DNA of 64,000 nucleotides from Lachnospiraceae bacterium (GCA_017428265.1 JAFRRD010000036.1:33224-97223); one strand, 5' to 3'. Shown: positions 43,990 to 53,863, numbered from the stretch's first letter. The notes: generated from the letters alone by a model not told the origin. Numbers and translations: made by a program.

Positions 43990-46671
43990 ATGAAAAACAT
44001 GAAACGCCTGTCGGCACTGTTTATGGCGTCAGTCATAGTATTGGGGCTGGCGGCATGCGGCACGGAACAGCCGTCGAGCACGGAGGCACCGGAAACGGTT
44101 CAGACGACCGCTGCGACCGAACCCGCAGCGACCGAAGCGCCGGCGACGACTGAGACCGAACCTGAATTTACGGAAGAGTTCCCGCCGATCGCGGACGGCT
44201 GCAACCAACTGGTACTCTACTGGCATTCGGACAAAAAGGTGGATATCAATACTTCCGACGTCTGGATCTGGTGGGGCGAAGTCGCCGGCAAAGGCTATAC
44301 CTTCCTGCCTTGCGAATATGGCTTCAAGTGCGTCGTCAATGTCCCTGAAGACATTACGGAAGTGGGCTTTATCGTCCGTACCGGATGCTCGGATCCCGGC
44401 GGCTCAAGCTGGGGCGAAGCGACGAAAGATTATGACGGAGACAGATTTGCCATCATCACCGGAAAAGAGACCCACATTTATCTGCTTTCCGGCGACAGCG
44501 CGCAGTATTACAGTGAGGACGGCGGCAAGACCTTGGAACAGATTCGCATTTTCAAGCAGGCCGGGATCATCTCGGCCTGCGAGATCCGGTATAACGTTTC
44601 CCCTTCGGTGCGTATCAGCGATCTTTCGCAGATCAAACTGACGGCGGACGGCGAGGAGGTTGCCATCGGGCAGATCAGCTCGCTCGGCAACAAAGTCGTG
44701 ACCGGCATCATTACGACCGCGGAACCGCTGGATGTTACGAAGAATTACGAACTTTATATCGAAGGCTACGGCTCGAAGCCGGTGATGCCGACGACGATCT
44801 TCGATTCGCAGGATTTCATCGAAAACCTGACCTATGACGGCGACGATCTCGGCGCGGTGCTGAGCGAAGATGGAAAGAGCACCACCTTCAAGCTCTGGGC
44901 GCCGACGGCTGCCAAAGTGGTCCTGAACCTGTTCAAGGAAGGCGACGGCGGCAGTGCCTACGCAAGTGTTGAGATGGGCAGAGGCGAAAAGGGTGTCTGG
45001 CAGAGCATGCAGTCATGCGGCGCCGGAACCTATTACACCTATACCGTGACGACTTCGGCCGGCGAGCAGGAAGCGGTCGACCCGTACGCGAAGTCTGCCG
45101 GCGTGAACGGCAAACGCGGCATGGTCGTTGATCTTGACGCCACCGACCCGGACGGCTGGGACAAGGACAAATACAACGATACGATCGGGACCTACGAAGA
45201 TGCTGTGATCTGGGAGGTCCACGTGCGTGATTTCTCCAATGCGATGAAGGAAAGCGCGTATCCGGGCAAGTATCTGGCCTTTACGGAGACCGGCCTGAAA
45301 AACGATGCGGGCGTTTCCGTCGGCATCGATTATCTGAAGGAACTGGGGATCACCCATGTCCATTTGCAGCCGGTCTATGACTATGCTTCCGTCGACGAAT
45401 CGACCTGCACGAATTTCAACTGGGGCTACGATCCGCAGAACTACAACGTGCCGGAAGGCAGCTATTCGACCGATCCCGCGCACGGCGAAGTCCGCGTGAA
45501 GGAATTCAAGGAGATGGTGCAGGGCCTGCACGAGGCCGGCCTGGGCGTGGTCATAGACGTCGTCTACAACCACACCTATGACGCCAATTCGAACTTGAAC
45601 AAGGTCGTGCCGTATTACTACTACCGCTACACCGCGTCCGGCGACAACGGCGGCGGTTCCGGCTGCGGCAACGAGACAGCTTCCGAACGTGCGATGTACC
45701 GCAAATACATGGTCGATTCCGTGGTCTACTGGGCAACGGAGTACCATATCGACGGCTTCCGCTTCGACCTGATGGCGCTGCATGACACGGAGACCATGCA
45801 GGCGATCGAAGAAGCACTCCATGCGATCAATCCGAAGTGCCTCATCTACGGCGAAGGCTGGACCGGCGGTACGAGCGAACTGCCGGAAGCGAACCGTGCT
45901 TCACAGGCGAACGTCCGAAAGATCGAAGCTTCCGAAGGCGCCGCGGGTGCCGTGAGCGTGTTCAACGACGCGATCCGCGACGGTCTGAAGGGCAGCGTGT
46001 TCAATTCCAAGGACCAGGGCTACATCAACGGCAATCCCACAAAGGAAAATGCCAACAAGGTCCTGTTCGGCATCGTCGGCGGAAAGAAGGGCACGGCGGT
46101 AACCTGGTATGTCAATGACGCCGGCGTGATCAATTACATGTCCTGCCACGACAACCTGACGCTTTGGGACAAACTGGATATTTCCTGCCCGGATGCCACG
46201 GAAGAAGAGAAGCTGGCCATGCAGAAGCTCGGCTCCGCCATCGTCCTGATGAGCCGCGGCACGCCTCTGTTCCTGGCCGGAGAAGAGATGCTCCGCTCCA
46301 AGAACGGCGACGAGAACAGCTACATGTCCTCCGATGCGGTCAACAACATCCGCTGGGACGAACTTACCGCCGAAAGTGCGGCGATGGAAATGGCAGAGTA
46401 TTACCGAAGCCTGATCGGACTCCGCAAAGAGAAGGATTATCTGCGCACGGCGGAAGTCAGCGGCAAGATCCTGAACGATCTCACCCTGCAGGTCTCCTGG
46501 AGCGTTGACGGAACGGAGATCGCGCGCGCATACTTCAATCCCAATGCGGAAGAAAGATCATTTGAGCTTGACGGGAACTGGAATACCGTATTCGGCGGAG
46601 ATGCGCAGGGCATCACCGGTGCGCAGAAACTGGCAGGCAAGGGCGTGATCCTGCTGGAGAAGGCCAACTGA
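43990..46671 (+). CDS. type I pullulanase, lipoprotein
   Basis: An 893-residue GH13 alpha-1,6-glucosidase that debranches pullulan, starch or glycogen. A lipoprotein signal ends at C23 (LGLAAC), so it is anchored outside the cell. A Thr/Glu/Ala linker leads to a CBM41-like domain (about 55-170: NQLVLYWHSDKKVD, SDVWIWWGE), a short middle domain, a CBM48-like domain (about 285-375, TTFKLWAPTAAKVVLN) and the catalytic barrel. Catalytic residues are D593 (GFRFDLMAL), E622 (IYGEGW) and D721 (SCHDNLTL); YNHTYD is conserved region I. GAGGA precedes the ATG. No transporter for the released oligosaccharides is nearby. Confidence 0.94.
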   Translation: MKNMKRLSALFMASVIVLGLAACGTEQPSSTEAPETVQTTAATEPAATEAPATTETEPEFTEEFPPIADGCNQLVLYWHSDKKVDINTSDVWIWWGEVAGKGYTFLPCEYGFKCVVNVPEDITEVGFIVRTGCSDPGGSSWGEATKDYDGDRFAIITGKETHIYLLSGDSAQYYSEDGGKTLEQIRIFKQAGIISACEIRYNVSPSVRISDLSQIKLTADGEEVAIGQISSLGNKVVTGIITTAEPLDVTKNYELYIEGYGSKPVMPTTIFDSQDFIENLTYDGDDLGAVLSEDGKSTTFKLWAPTAAKVVLNLFKEGDGGSAYASVEMGRGEKGVWQSMQSCGAGTYYTYTVTTSAGEQEAVDPYAKSAGVNGKRGMVVDLDATDPDGWDKDKYNDTIGTYEDAVIWEVHVRDFSNAMKESAYPGKYLAFTETGLKNDAGVSVGIDYLKELGITHVHLQPVYDYASVDESTCTNFNWGYDPQNYNVPEGSYSTDPAHGEVRVKEFKEMVQGLHEAGLGVVIDVVYNHTYDANSNLNKVVPYYYYRYTASGDNGGGSGCGNETASERAMYRKYMVDSVVYWATEYHIDGFRFDLMALHDTETMQAIEEALHAINPKCLIYGEGWTGGTSELPEANRASQANVRKIEASEGAAGAVSVFNDAIRDGLKGSVFNSKDQGYINGNPTKENANKVLFGIVGGKKGTAVTWYVNDAGVINYMSCHDNLTLWDKLDISCPDATEEEKLAMQKLGSAIVLMSRGTPLFLAGEEMLRSKNGDENSYMSSDAVNNIRWDELTAESAAMEMAEYYRSLIGLRKEKDYLRTAEVSGKILNDLTLQVSWSVDGTEIARAYFNPNAEERSFELDGNWNTVFGGDAQGITGAQKLAGKGVILLEKAN

Positions 46672-46680
46672 TCCGGGAAA

Positions 46681-46766
46681 GGCAGTCGGGGCAGAGTTTA
46701 TATTTCATTTAGAAATAGGCAAGAAATAATTTAGAAATAAAGGCTTGCAATTCTGCCCCGATTGCC
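46681..46766. repeat. 15-bp inverted repeat spanning pullulanase end and tRNA-Lys promoter
   Basis: Arms 46681-46695 and 46752-46766 match at 14 of 15 positions (the other a G-U pair) with a 56-base A/T-rich middle. That middle holds two copies of ATTTAGAAATA (46707-46717 and 46729-46739) 22 bases apart. The right arm fills the spacer of the tRNA-Lys promoter. Confidence 0.65.
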
Positions 46767-46773
46767 GTATAGT
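46745..46773 (+). promoter_or_regulatory. promoter of tRNA-Lys
   Basis: TTGCAA (46745-46750), 17 bases, TATAGT (46768-46773), preceded by an A/T-rich UP-like stretch. Confidence 0.7.
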
Positions 46774-46787
46774 AACACTTGCGCTTT

Positions 46788-46860
46788 GGGCCATTAGCTC
46801 AGTTGGTAGAGCACCTGACTCTTAATCAGGGTGTCTGGGGTTCGAGCCCCCAATGGCCCA
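46788..46860 (+). tRNA. tRNA-Lys (anticodon CTT)
   Basis: 73 bases fold into a full cloverleaf. The acceptor stem GGGCCAT pairs with ATGGCCC, the discriminator is A, the anticodon loop is CTCTTAA, and the T-loop TTCGAGC is closed by a 5-bp stem. CCA is not encoded. A terminator follows after a few bases, so it is a single-tRNA transcript. Confidence 0.96.
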
Positions 46861-46862
46861 CA

Positions 46863-46894
46863 TGAAAAAGCACCGCTTCCGCGGTGCTTTTTCA
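46863..46894. terminator. bidirectional terminator
   Basis: A perfect 14-bp stem (46863-46876 with 46881-46894), loop TTCC, with A- and T-tracts. It ends tRNA-Lys and the convergent XRE gene. Confidence 0.9.
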
Positions 46895-46904
46895 TTTATG
46901 TGCC

Positions 46905-47543
46905 TTATGTCAAGCGGTTGGGCTTCAGGTGGTCGGGATTGTTCAGCAGACACCACAGCGTGATGATGATCTGTCCGGGTATCCCGAGGATGAAGACGAG
47001 GGGGAAGAATCTTCCGGTAAAGGCGTGGATCGTCGCGACGACCGTGGCGAGGCAGGACCACATCAGCACGGAAATGATATAAAAGTTCTTTCGGCCGCCG
47101 AACCAGACCGTGTTCAGTACCAGCAGGACGATGCAGGAGACCGGTACCGCATAGAGAAAACTGAGGGCGAAGACCCATTTGTAGCCCCAGATGCCGACAA
47201 GGATGATGAAGACCAGGGAAGCGACCAGCCAGACCAGCAGGACGGCCATGACGGTGATGAAGAGGTAATTCCGCCTTGCCCGCTTTTTTCTTTCCCTGGG
47301 GGAGGAAGAGTAGCGGTCGTCGTGATCGGCGCTGATCAGATAATCCAGGTCGACTTCGTAGATCTCGGCGATCCGGATCAGGACTTCGAGATCCGGCAGC
47401 GACTCGCCGCGTTCCCATTTGGAGACGGCTTTATCGGAATAGTTAAGAGCCTCAGCAAGCTGAAGCTGTGTCATCCCGTTTTTCATCCGCAGATCGGAAA
47501 GATTCCGCGCGACGATGCTTTTGACCGAGCCGTTGATCTCCAT
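46905..47543 (-). CDS. XRE family regulator with C-terminal membrane domain
   Basis: A 212-residue protein. The N-terminus is a Cro/CI-type helix-turn-helix (about 8-65: NLSDLRMKNGMTQLQLAEAL, then DKAVSKWERGESLPDLEVL). After a basic stretch there are five or six membrane helices with no recognisable domain. Such membrane-tethered XRE proteins are common in Clostridia and their targets are unknown. The ATG at 47543 has GGAGG 11 bases before it; the longer frame to 47597 lacks a site. It stands alone on the minus strand, with divergent degV genes upstream; whether it controls them cannot be told from sequence. Confidence 0.85.
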   Translation of the reverse strand: MEINGSVKSIVARNLSDLRMKNGMTQLQLAEALNYSDKAVSKWERGESLPDLEVLIRIAEIYEVDLDYLISADHDDRYSSSPRERKKRARRNYLFITVMAVLLVWLVASLVFIILVGIWGYKWVFALSFLYAVPVSCIVLLVLNTVWFGGRKNFYIISVLMWSCLATVVATIHAFTGRFFPLVFILGIPGQIIITLWCLLNNPDHLKPNRLT

Positions 47544-47667
47544 GGGGCTTTTTTCCTCCGACAGGGCGAGAATAGCATAAAAACGGCGAAAAAGCAACGG
47601 ATTTCACCTTTCCTACTGTGGGTAGAGTCCTCTACGGACTGTTTCCGCGGCGTTTCGGCGGCGTAGA

Positions 47668-47695
47668 TTGATTTCCTTCCCGAAAAAGCTATACT
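47668..47695 (+). promoter_or_regulatory. promoter of the first degV gene
   Basis: TTGATT (47668-47673), 16 bases, TATACT (47690-47695). Confidence 0.6.
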
Positions 47696-47751
47696 GAATT
47701 ACAGTAAGACAAGCCGTTCCGGCTCACATTTTTACAAAAAGGAGAAGCAAC

Positions 47752-48618
47752 ATGGCTCCGTATGTTTTATTTGCGGATTCTTCCTGCGACCTGCCTGAGG
47801 AACTGATGCACGAGTGGGAGATCCACTATTCCTCCCTGTCTTTCATTTTCGATGATTCCGACAGGATCTACAAAAACTATGACATGCCGGCGAAAGAATT
47901 CTACAGCAAGATCCGTGCCGGCCACAGCGCCAAGACGAGCGCGGTGAACAGCGCCGATTTCGAAGACGCCTTCAGTGAAGAACTGGAAAAAGGAAACGAT
48001 ATCCTTTATCTCGGCTTTTCCACCGGCCTCAGCTCGACCTATCAGGATGCCTGCATCGCGGCGGACGAACTGAAGACCAGATATCCGGAGAGAAAGATCC
48101 TGACCGTGGATACGCTGGCAGCTTCCGGCGGCTACGGCATGATCGTTTATCTCACCAGAAAGCAGAAACTGGCCGGCGCGTCGATCGAAGAGGCCGCGCA
48201 GTTCGCCGAAAACCTGAAGCTTCATCAGTGCCACTGGTTCACGGTCGACGACCTTTCGTACCTGATCAAGGGCGGCCGTGTCGTGACGGCTCTTGCCTCC
48301 GTCGGCAGCAGGCTGAACATCAAGCCGGTCATGCACATGGACAATGCCGGCCACCTCATTCCCGTGACGGTAGCCCGCGGCAGGAGGAACTCCCTGAAAG
48401 CCCTGGCGGCCCGCTACGGAAGGCTGGCGCAGGAAAAGGGCGCCGGCCCGGTCTACATCAGCCACGGCGACTGCCTGGAAGACGTGGAATTTCTTGCGAA
48501 GGTCCTGAAAGACGACTATAACGTCGAGGTCGAACGCATCGTGGATGTCGGCCCGGTCATCGGCTCCCATACCGGCCCCGGCGTCGTCGCCCTGTTCTTC
48601 ATCGGACGCGAGAGATGA
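47752..48618 (+). CDS. DegV family fatty-acid-binding protein (first)
   Basis: A 288-residue DegV (FakB-like) protein. Family blocks are FADSSCDLPEEL at the start, SAVNSADFEDAF (Ser/Thr-rich head-group pocket), FSTGLSSTYQDA, and the late DVGPVIGSHTGPGVVALFF. FakB proteins bind a fatty acid so that the kinase FakA can phosphorylate it for phospholipid synthesis. No fakA is in the window. A second degV gene follows after 85 bases with its own promoter. In other Firmicutes several DegV paralogs prefer different fatty acids, which may be the case here. Confidence 0.93.
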   Translation: MAPYVLFADSSCDLPEELMHEWEIHYSSLSFIFDDSDRIYKNYDMPAKEFYSKIRAGHSAKTSAVNSADFEDAFSEELEKGNDILYLGFSTGLSSTYQDACIAADELKTRYPERKILTVDTLAASGGYGMIVYLTRKQKLAGASIEEAAQFAENLKLHQCHWFTVDDLSYLIKGGRVVTALASVGSRLNIKPVMHMDNAGHLIPVTVARGRRNSLKALAARYGRLAQEKGAGPVYISHGDCLEDVEFLAKVLKDDYNVEVERIVDVGPVIGSHTGPGVVALFFIGRER

Positions 48619-48642
48619 TCCGCTGCTTTGCGCAGGGACAAC

Positions 48643-48671
48643 TTGCCAGACGCGGCGTTTCCGTGTATAAT
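48643..48671 (+). promoter_or_regulatory. promoter of the second degV gene
   Basis: TTGCCA (48643-48648), 17 bases, TATAAT (48666-48671). Confidence 0.75.
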
Positions 48672-48703
48672 ATTTCACTGCATAAACTGAAACGGAGGAT
48701 AAT

Positions 48704-49552
48704 ATGTCCAGATTTGTCATAACCGCCGACACGACCATGGACCTTCCCATGAATCTGATCGAAAAATACGATATCCGGCCCATCGCGAGCTATGTCAGCC
48801 TGGGCGGTGAGGATATGCCCGACTGGCCCGACATTACGCAGCAGGACCTGTTTGATTATGTGGCAAAGAGCGGCGAACTTCCCAAAACTTCCGCAGCCAA
48901 CCCTTACGATTACGAGACCTTCTTCCGGAAGATCCGCGAAACGGATGACCGCCCGATCATCCATATTGCCAAGACGTCCGGCGCTTCCAGCTGCTTTGAA
49001 AATGCAAAAATGGCAGCAGAAGATATCGACAACGTCTTCTGCGTTGATTCCTGGGGGCTCGGCAGCGGTACAGGCCTGGTCGCCCTGAGAGCTGCAATGA
49101 GCGAACTCGAGGATCCCGAAGCCCTCGTCGAGGACCTGAACGAATACCGGACCCGCATCGACTGCAGTTTCGTGATCGAGACCGTCGATTACCTCTTCAA
49201 GGGCGGGCGCTGCAGCGGTCTTGCCGCGATCGGCGCCAACATCCTGAAGCTTCGTCCGGAGATCCTGCTGACCGAAGGCCGCATGCATCCCGGCCGCAAG
49301 TTCCGCGGCAGATACGACAAGGTGCTGTACGATTTCACGGCGGAAAAACTCGGCGATCCGACGAAGTACGAACCGGATTATCTCTTTGTCAATCATACGC
49401 TGCAGGATCCCGAACTCCTGAAGAAGATGACGGACTATATCCGCGGCCTGAATTATTTTAAGGAAGTCATAGCCGTTCCTGCCTGCGCCGCAGTCGCCAC
49501 GCACTGCGGGCCCGGTACATACGGCTTCCATCCCGTGAGAAAGAAAGCCTGA
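48704..49552 (+). CDS. DegV family fatty-acid-binding protein (second)
   Basis: A 282-residue DegV paralog with ITADTTMDLPMNL at the start, LPKTSAANPYDYETFF as pocket block, AKTSGASSCFENA, and a C-terminal PACAAVATHCGPGTYGF. It clearly differs from its neighbour: the start block has TTMD for SSCD, the end block has ATHCGPGT for GSHTGPGV. So it is an old paralog, not a recent copy. Likely role: binding of a different fatty acid for the Fak pathway. The ABC transporter genes follow 46 bases downstream in the same direction with no terminator between. Confidence 0.92.
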   Translation: MSRFVITADTTMDLPMNLIEKYDIRPIASYVSLGGEDMPDWPDITQQDLFDYVAKSGELPKTSAANPYDYETFFRKIRETDDRPIIHIAKTSGASSCFENAKMAAEDIDNVFCVDSWGLGSGTGLVALRAAMSELEDPEALVEDLNEYRTRIDCSFVIETVDYLFKGGRCSGLAAIGANILKLRPEILLTEGRMHPGRKFRGRYDKVLYDFTAEKLGDPTKYEPDYLFVNHTLQDPELLKKMTDYIRGLNYFKEVIAVPACAAVATHCGPGTYGFHPVRKKA

Positions 49553-49598
49553 TCTGCCGCGCCGGAACCGGCCGTACGGCGTCAGGCTGCAGAAGAAC

Positions 49599-50300
49599 AT
49601 GAGCTATATCAGTTTTGAAAATGTCCGCAAGGTCTATAAGAGCGGCGAAGTCGAGATCGAGGCGCTGCATGACGTGAGTTTTTCCATCGAAAAGGGAGAA
49701 CTTTGCGTCATCGTGGGACCGTCCGGCGCCGGCAAGACCACGCTGCTGAACATTCTGGGCGGCATGGATACGCTGACGGACGGCCGTGTTCTGCTGGACG
49801 GCGAAAACATCTCGGCGCTTCCGGCCCGACGCCTGGTCGGTTACCGCCGGCAGGAGATCGGCTTCGTCTTTCAGTTCTACAACCTGATCGAGAACCTGAC
49901 GGCACTGGAAAACGTCCAGCTGGCCGCCCAGGTCTGCCGCGAACCGCTCGACCCCGCCGAAACACTTCGCAACGTCGGCCTGGGCGAACGGCTTTCGAAC
50001 TTTCCTTCACAGCTTTCCGGCGGCGAGCAGCAGCGCGTCGCGATCGCACGCGCCCTGGCGAAGAATCCGAAACTCCTGCTTTGCGACGAACCAACCGGCG
50101 CCCTGGATTACGAAACCGGCAAGGCCATCCTGAAACTCCTGTCCGATACGGGCCGGAAACACGGGATGACCGTGATCATCATTACCCATAACAGCGCACT
50201 GACGGCCATGGCCGACCGCGTCGTACACATCAAAAACGGAACGGTAAGCGGGATGGAGATCAATCCCGAGCCGGTCCCGATCGAGGAGATTGAATGGTAA
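49599..50300 (+). CDS. ABC transporter ATP-binding protein (MacB/LolD type)
   Basis: A 233-residue ATPase. Walker A is GPSGAGKTT at 40-48, the signature [15 protein letters not shown] at about 138, Walker [12 protein letters not shown], and the switch His in IIITHN. It is closest to the LolD/MacB/SalX group, which work with FtsX-fold permeases as mechanical transmitters and not as ordinary channels. It ends seven bases inside the permease gene, so the two are translationally coupled and form one transporter. The ribosome site is weak (AGAAGAAC). Confidence 0.94.
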   Translation: MSYISFENVRKVYKSGEVEIEALHDVSFSIEKGELCVIVGPSGAGKTTLLNILGGMDTLTDGRVLLDGENISALPARRLVGYRRQEIGFVFQFYNLIENLTALENVQLAAQVCREPLDPAETLRNVGLGERLSNFPSQLSGGEQQRVAIARALAKNPKLLLCDEPTGALDYETGKAILKLLSDTGRKHGMTVIIITHNSALTAMADRVVHIKNGTVSGMEINPEPVPIEEIEW

Positions 50301-53300
50301 GAACGGCGATCCGAAAAAATAACATCCGGGAGATCTTCAGGTCTCCCGGCCGTTATTTTGCGATCCTCGGCATCATTCTGCTCGGCGCAGGCTTTTTCTG
50401 CGGCCTCAGAGTGACGCGCGACGCGATCGTCAAGACCGCCGATACCTATTTTGACAGGACATCCTTCTACGATTATCAGATCGTCTCGACGCTCGGCTAT
50501 ACCGAAACGGAGGTCGAAGCGATCCGGGCGCTCGGCATTGCCGAAGCCGTCGAAGGCATGTATACGAAAGACCTGCTCGTGGCTCTGACCGAAGAAGATG
50601 CTGCCGTTCATTTCATGAGCCTGCCTTCTCTGGTGAACACGGTCGATCTGATGGAAGGGCGGCTGCCGGAAAAGAGCGGAGAGATCGTGATCGACCGCTA
50701 TATGGCCTCGGGCTTCGAACTCGGCGACGAGATCGCTCTGTCGGATCAGAACACGCAGGAAGACCTGGAAAGCCTTGCCACGGATACCTTCACGATCGTC
50801 GGCATGGTCAATTCGCCGCTCTTTCTGAACTATGAGCGCGGCTCGACTTCCATCGGAAGCGGCAGCCTTTCCTTCTTTGCCTATGTCCTGCCGGAGGACT
50901 TTACCGGGGACGCCTATTCCGCCGTTTATCTGCGGCTGGGCGACCTCGGTTTCCTTTATTCCGACGAATATGAAGAAGCTGCCGATGCTGCTGAGGAGAG
51001 CATCAGCCGCATTGCCGAAGACCAGGCACAGCAGCGTTATGTCCGCCTTGTACAGGAAAATACCGAAAAACTGACGGACGGCGAGAAGGAATACCTGCTG
51101 GGCATGATTGAATATAATAAAGGAAAAGCAAAGGCAGAAAAAGAACTCGCCGATGCCGAAGATGAACTAAGGGATGCGCAGGCCGAACTGATTCTCGGCC
51201 GTATGCAGATCATTGCCGGAAAACAGCAGCTGGCAGACGGAAAGGCAGAAGCGGAGAAAGAGTTTGCCGAAGCCGATAAAAAACTGAGTGACAGCCTGAA
51301 ACAGCTGAGAGACGGCGAGACCGTCTACGCACAGGGACTTGCTGACTATCAGGCTGGCCAGGCGAAGTATGCCGCGGGACTGACCCAGTACAACAGTTCC
51401 GTATCCCAGTACAAAGACGTTTTCGATCTTCTCGCCGTCTATAATGATTTCCAGCTGGAATCGAATGATACGCAGACTGCCCTGACGGCCCTGCTGTCTC
51501 AGATGACGATGCTCGGTGTCACGGAAAACATGACGCTTGACGAACAGCTTGCCGCCATCGATGCATACTGGACCGAGAACGAAGACGATATTCTCGATCA
51601 GATGGAAGACGTGGCCGACAGTGCCGAAGCCCTTGCCGATGCGCTGCAGGTCTATACCGGAAACACAGCGGAACTGAAAGAATTCCGCAACCGGATAGCG
51701 GCGATCCGTACCCTGATCAAAAACAAAGACAAGGTGGACGATTCCGTCACGGAGATCCGCAGTCTGATCTCTGCCGTACGGGACCTCTATTCCAGCGCTT
51801 CCAAACTGATGACTTCCCTGACGGCCAAAGCCCAGAGCGCTCAGAAAGAACTGTCCAAAGCAGCTTCGCAGCTCGCGCAGGCAAAGAAACAGTTGGATGC
51901 GGCGAAGAAGCAGGTCGATGCGGCAAGAGTCACGCTGGACAACGGATGGACAGCGTATTTTAAAGGCGTTGACGAACTGGATAAACAGCGCGCTGCAGCC
52001 GAGAAAAAGTTTGCCGATGCCGAGACGGAACTGGCGGACGCCGAAGTGCAGATCGAGGACGGGCTTGCCGAATATAATGACGGATTGGTCAAACTTGACA
52101 AGGGAAGAGAAGAAACCGGGCAGAAACTCGCCGATGCAGAACAGGAACTGGCAGATGCCCGCGCAGAACTTGATGACGGCTGGGAAAAACTGCACGATCT
52201 GAAAGAACCGACGGCATACACCCTGGGCCGCTGGGCCAACATCGGTTATTCCTGCCTGAACAACGATTCGATGATCGTCAGCAACGTCGCCAAGGTCTTC
52301 CCGTTTTTCTTCTTCCTTGTGGCTGCTCTCATCTGCATCACGACAATGACGCGCATGGTGGAAGAGCAGCGCGGCCAGCTCGGCGTCCTGGAGGCGCTCG
52401 GCTATTCCCGCAGCACGGTCATGAGCAAATACCTGTTCTATGCCGGCTCGGCTTCCCTGCTCGGCTGCGGCATCGGGATCCCTTTCCTGTGCTGGCTGTT
52501 CCCGCAGCTGATCTGGCAGGCCTACCGGATCATGTACAATTTCTCCTATACGCTGGAATATGTGCTGGACTGGAAGCTCGCGATCATTACGACCGTCGGC
52601 TATGTGGCGGCGATCCTCTTCGTGACCTGGCTGACGCTTGCCGGGCTCCTGAAGCAGGCCCCCGCGGCCCTGATGCGGCCGAAGGCGCCGAAACTCGGCA
52701 AGCGGGTCCTTCTGGAGCGCATCCCGCTGATCTGGAACCGGCTCAGCTTCATGTGGAAGGTCACGCTGCGCAACATTTTCCGCTACCGCAGCCGTGTGCT
52801 GATGATGCTGCTGGGCGTTGCGGGCTGTACGGCCCTGATGATCACTGGCTACGGCATCCGCGATTCCATATCGGACGTCGTGACCTATCAGTATTCCGAA
52901 GTGACGCTGTATGAATATGAAGTCACCTTCTCGGAAGAGCCCGATGCAGAGGGAAAGAGCGACTTTGCGAAAACTGCGGCGCGCTATTCTGGTGATTCGC
53001 TGTTCGTCGGCAGCTTCAACGCCTCGGCCCGCCGGGAAAAGACGGAAATGGATCTGACCCTGATCTCCACGGACAGCGGCGGTGAGTTCTCCCGTTATAT
53101 CTCCCTTCATAAAGGCGCGGAAGAGGTGCCGTACCCGGGCAGGGGCGAGGCTGTGATCAACAACGCGGCGGCCGAAGACCTGAAGCTGAAGATCGGCGAT
53201 CCGGTGACGCTCGTCCTGGACGAACAGGAGTATCAGCTGACCGTCAGCGGCATCTTTGACAACTATATATACAATTTCCTTCTGATCTCCGACGAGACCT

Positions 53301-53863
53301 ATCAGGATATGACCGGAAGCCTGCCGGAGCATAAGACCGCCTTCGTCCTGCACCGGGACGGGGCTGCCGATGCGACGGCGCGTCTGCTGAACTTCTCAGG
53401 CGTACTGAACGTGACGGCCGGAAGCGTCATGAAAGACCGCATCGGCGGTATCATGGACAACCTGGTCTATATCGTGATCCTGACCATCGTCTGCGCCGCG
53501 GCGCTGGCCTTCATCGTGATCTACAACCTGATCAACATCAATATCAACGAACGGCTGCGCGAGATCGCCACAGTCAAGGTCCTCGGCTTCTACCGGGGTG
53601 AGGCGGCGGTCTATGTGCTGCGCGAAAACCTGCTGCTGACGCTGCTCGGCGCGATCGCCGGCATCCCGCTCGGCATCCTGCTGAACAGCTTCGTCATGGG
53701 CTCGATCCAGGTCGATCTCGTGTCCTTCATTCCGCGGGTCAAATTCCCGAGCTTTGTCTGGTCCGTCTTCTTTACGATCCTGTTTTCCTTCCTTGTGTAT
53801 CTGATCATGATGCGCAGGCTGGAAAAGATCAACATGGCGGCAGCGCTGAAGGCGGCGGAATAG
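50294..53863 (+). CDS. very large FtsX-like ABC permease with extracellular coiled coil
   Basis: An 1189-residue permease. One helix near the start (about 21-40) is followed by an outside domain (about 45-260), then a long Ala/Glu/Lys/Gln-rich coiled-coil region (about 275-635) built from repeats such as ADAEQELADARAELDDG. The first FtsX domain is at about 660-790, a further helix at 835-855, a second outside domain, and the second FtsX domain at about 1055-1187. Such proteins move lipids or peptides, or act on the envelope by conformational change. The coiled coil could reach through the wall. Partner ATPase is the overlapping upstream gene. Substrate unknown. Confidence 0.9.
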   Translation: MVRTAIRKNNIREIFRSPGRYFAILGIILLGAGFFCGLRVTRDAIVKTADTYFDRTSFYDYQIVSTLGYTETEVEAIRALGIAEAVEGMYTKDLLVALTEEDAAVHFMSLPSLVNTVDLMEGRLPEKSGEIVIDRYMASGFELGDEIALSDQNTQEDLESLATDTFTIVGMVNSPLFLNYERGSTSIGSGSLSFFAYVLPEDFTGDAYSAVYLRLGDLGFLYSDEYEEAADAAEESISRIAEDQAQQRYVRLVQENTEKLTDGEKEYLLGMIEYNKGKAKAEKELADAEDELRDAQAELILGRMQIIAGKQQLADGKAEAEKEFAEADKKLSDSLKQLRDGETVYAQGLADYQAGQAKYAAGLTQYNSSVSQYKDVFDLLAVYNDFQLESNDTQTALTALLSQMTMLGVTENMTLDEQLAAIDAYWTENEDDILDQMEDVADSAEALADALQVYTGNTAELKEFRNRIAAIRTLIKNKDKVDDSVTEIRSLISAVRDLYSSASKLMTSLTAKAQSAQKELSKAASQLAQAKKQLDAAKKQVDAARVTLDNGWTAYFKGVDELDKQRAAAEKKFADAETELADAEVQIEDGLAEYNDGLVKLDKGREETGQKLADAEQELADARAELDDGWEKLHDLKEPTAYTLGRWANIGYSCLNNDSMIVSNVAKVFPFFFFLVAALICITTMTRMVEEQRGQLGVLEALGYSRSTVMSKYLFYAGSASLLGCGIGIPFLCWLFPQLIWQAYRIMYNFSYTLEYVLDWKLAIITTVGYVAAILFVTWLTLAGLLKQAPAALMRPKAPKLGKRVLLERIPLIWNRLSFMWKVTLRNIFRYRSRVLMMLLGVAGCTALMITGYGIRDSISDVVTYQYSEVTLYEYEVTFSEEPDAEGKSDFAKTAARYSGDSLFVGSFNASARREKTEMDLTLISTDSGGEFSRYISLHKGAEEVPYPGRGEAVINNAAAEDLKLKIGDPVTLVLDEQEYQLTVSGIFDNYIYNFLLISDETYQDMTGSLPEHKTAFVLHRDGAADATARLLNFSGVLNVTAGSVMKDRIGGIMDNLVYIVILTIVCAAALAFIVIYNLINININERLREIATVKVLGFYRGEAAVYVLRENLLLTLLGAIAGIPLGILLNSFVMGSIQVDLVSFIPRVKFPSFVWSVFFTILFSFLVYLIMMRRLEKINMAAALKAAE

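Noticed and set aside
51167-53353. A 728-codon minus-strand frame opposite the ABC permease gene
   Set aside because: Antisense shadow of a repetitive, biased coiled-coil gene; no ribosome site or recognisable domain.
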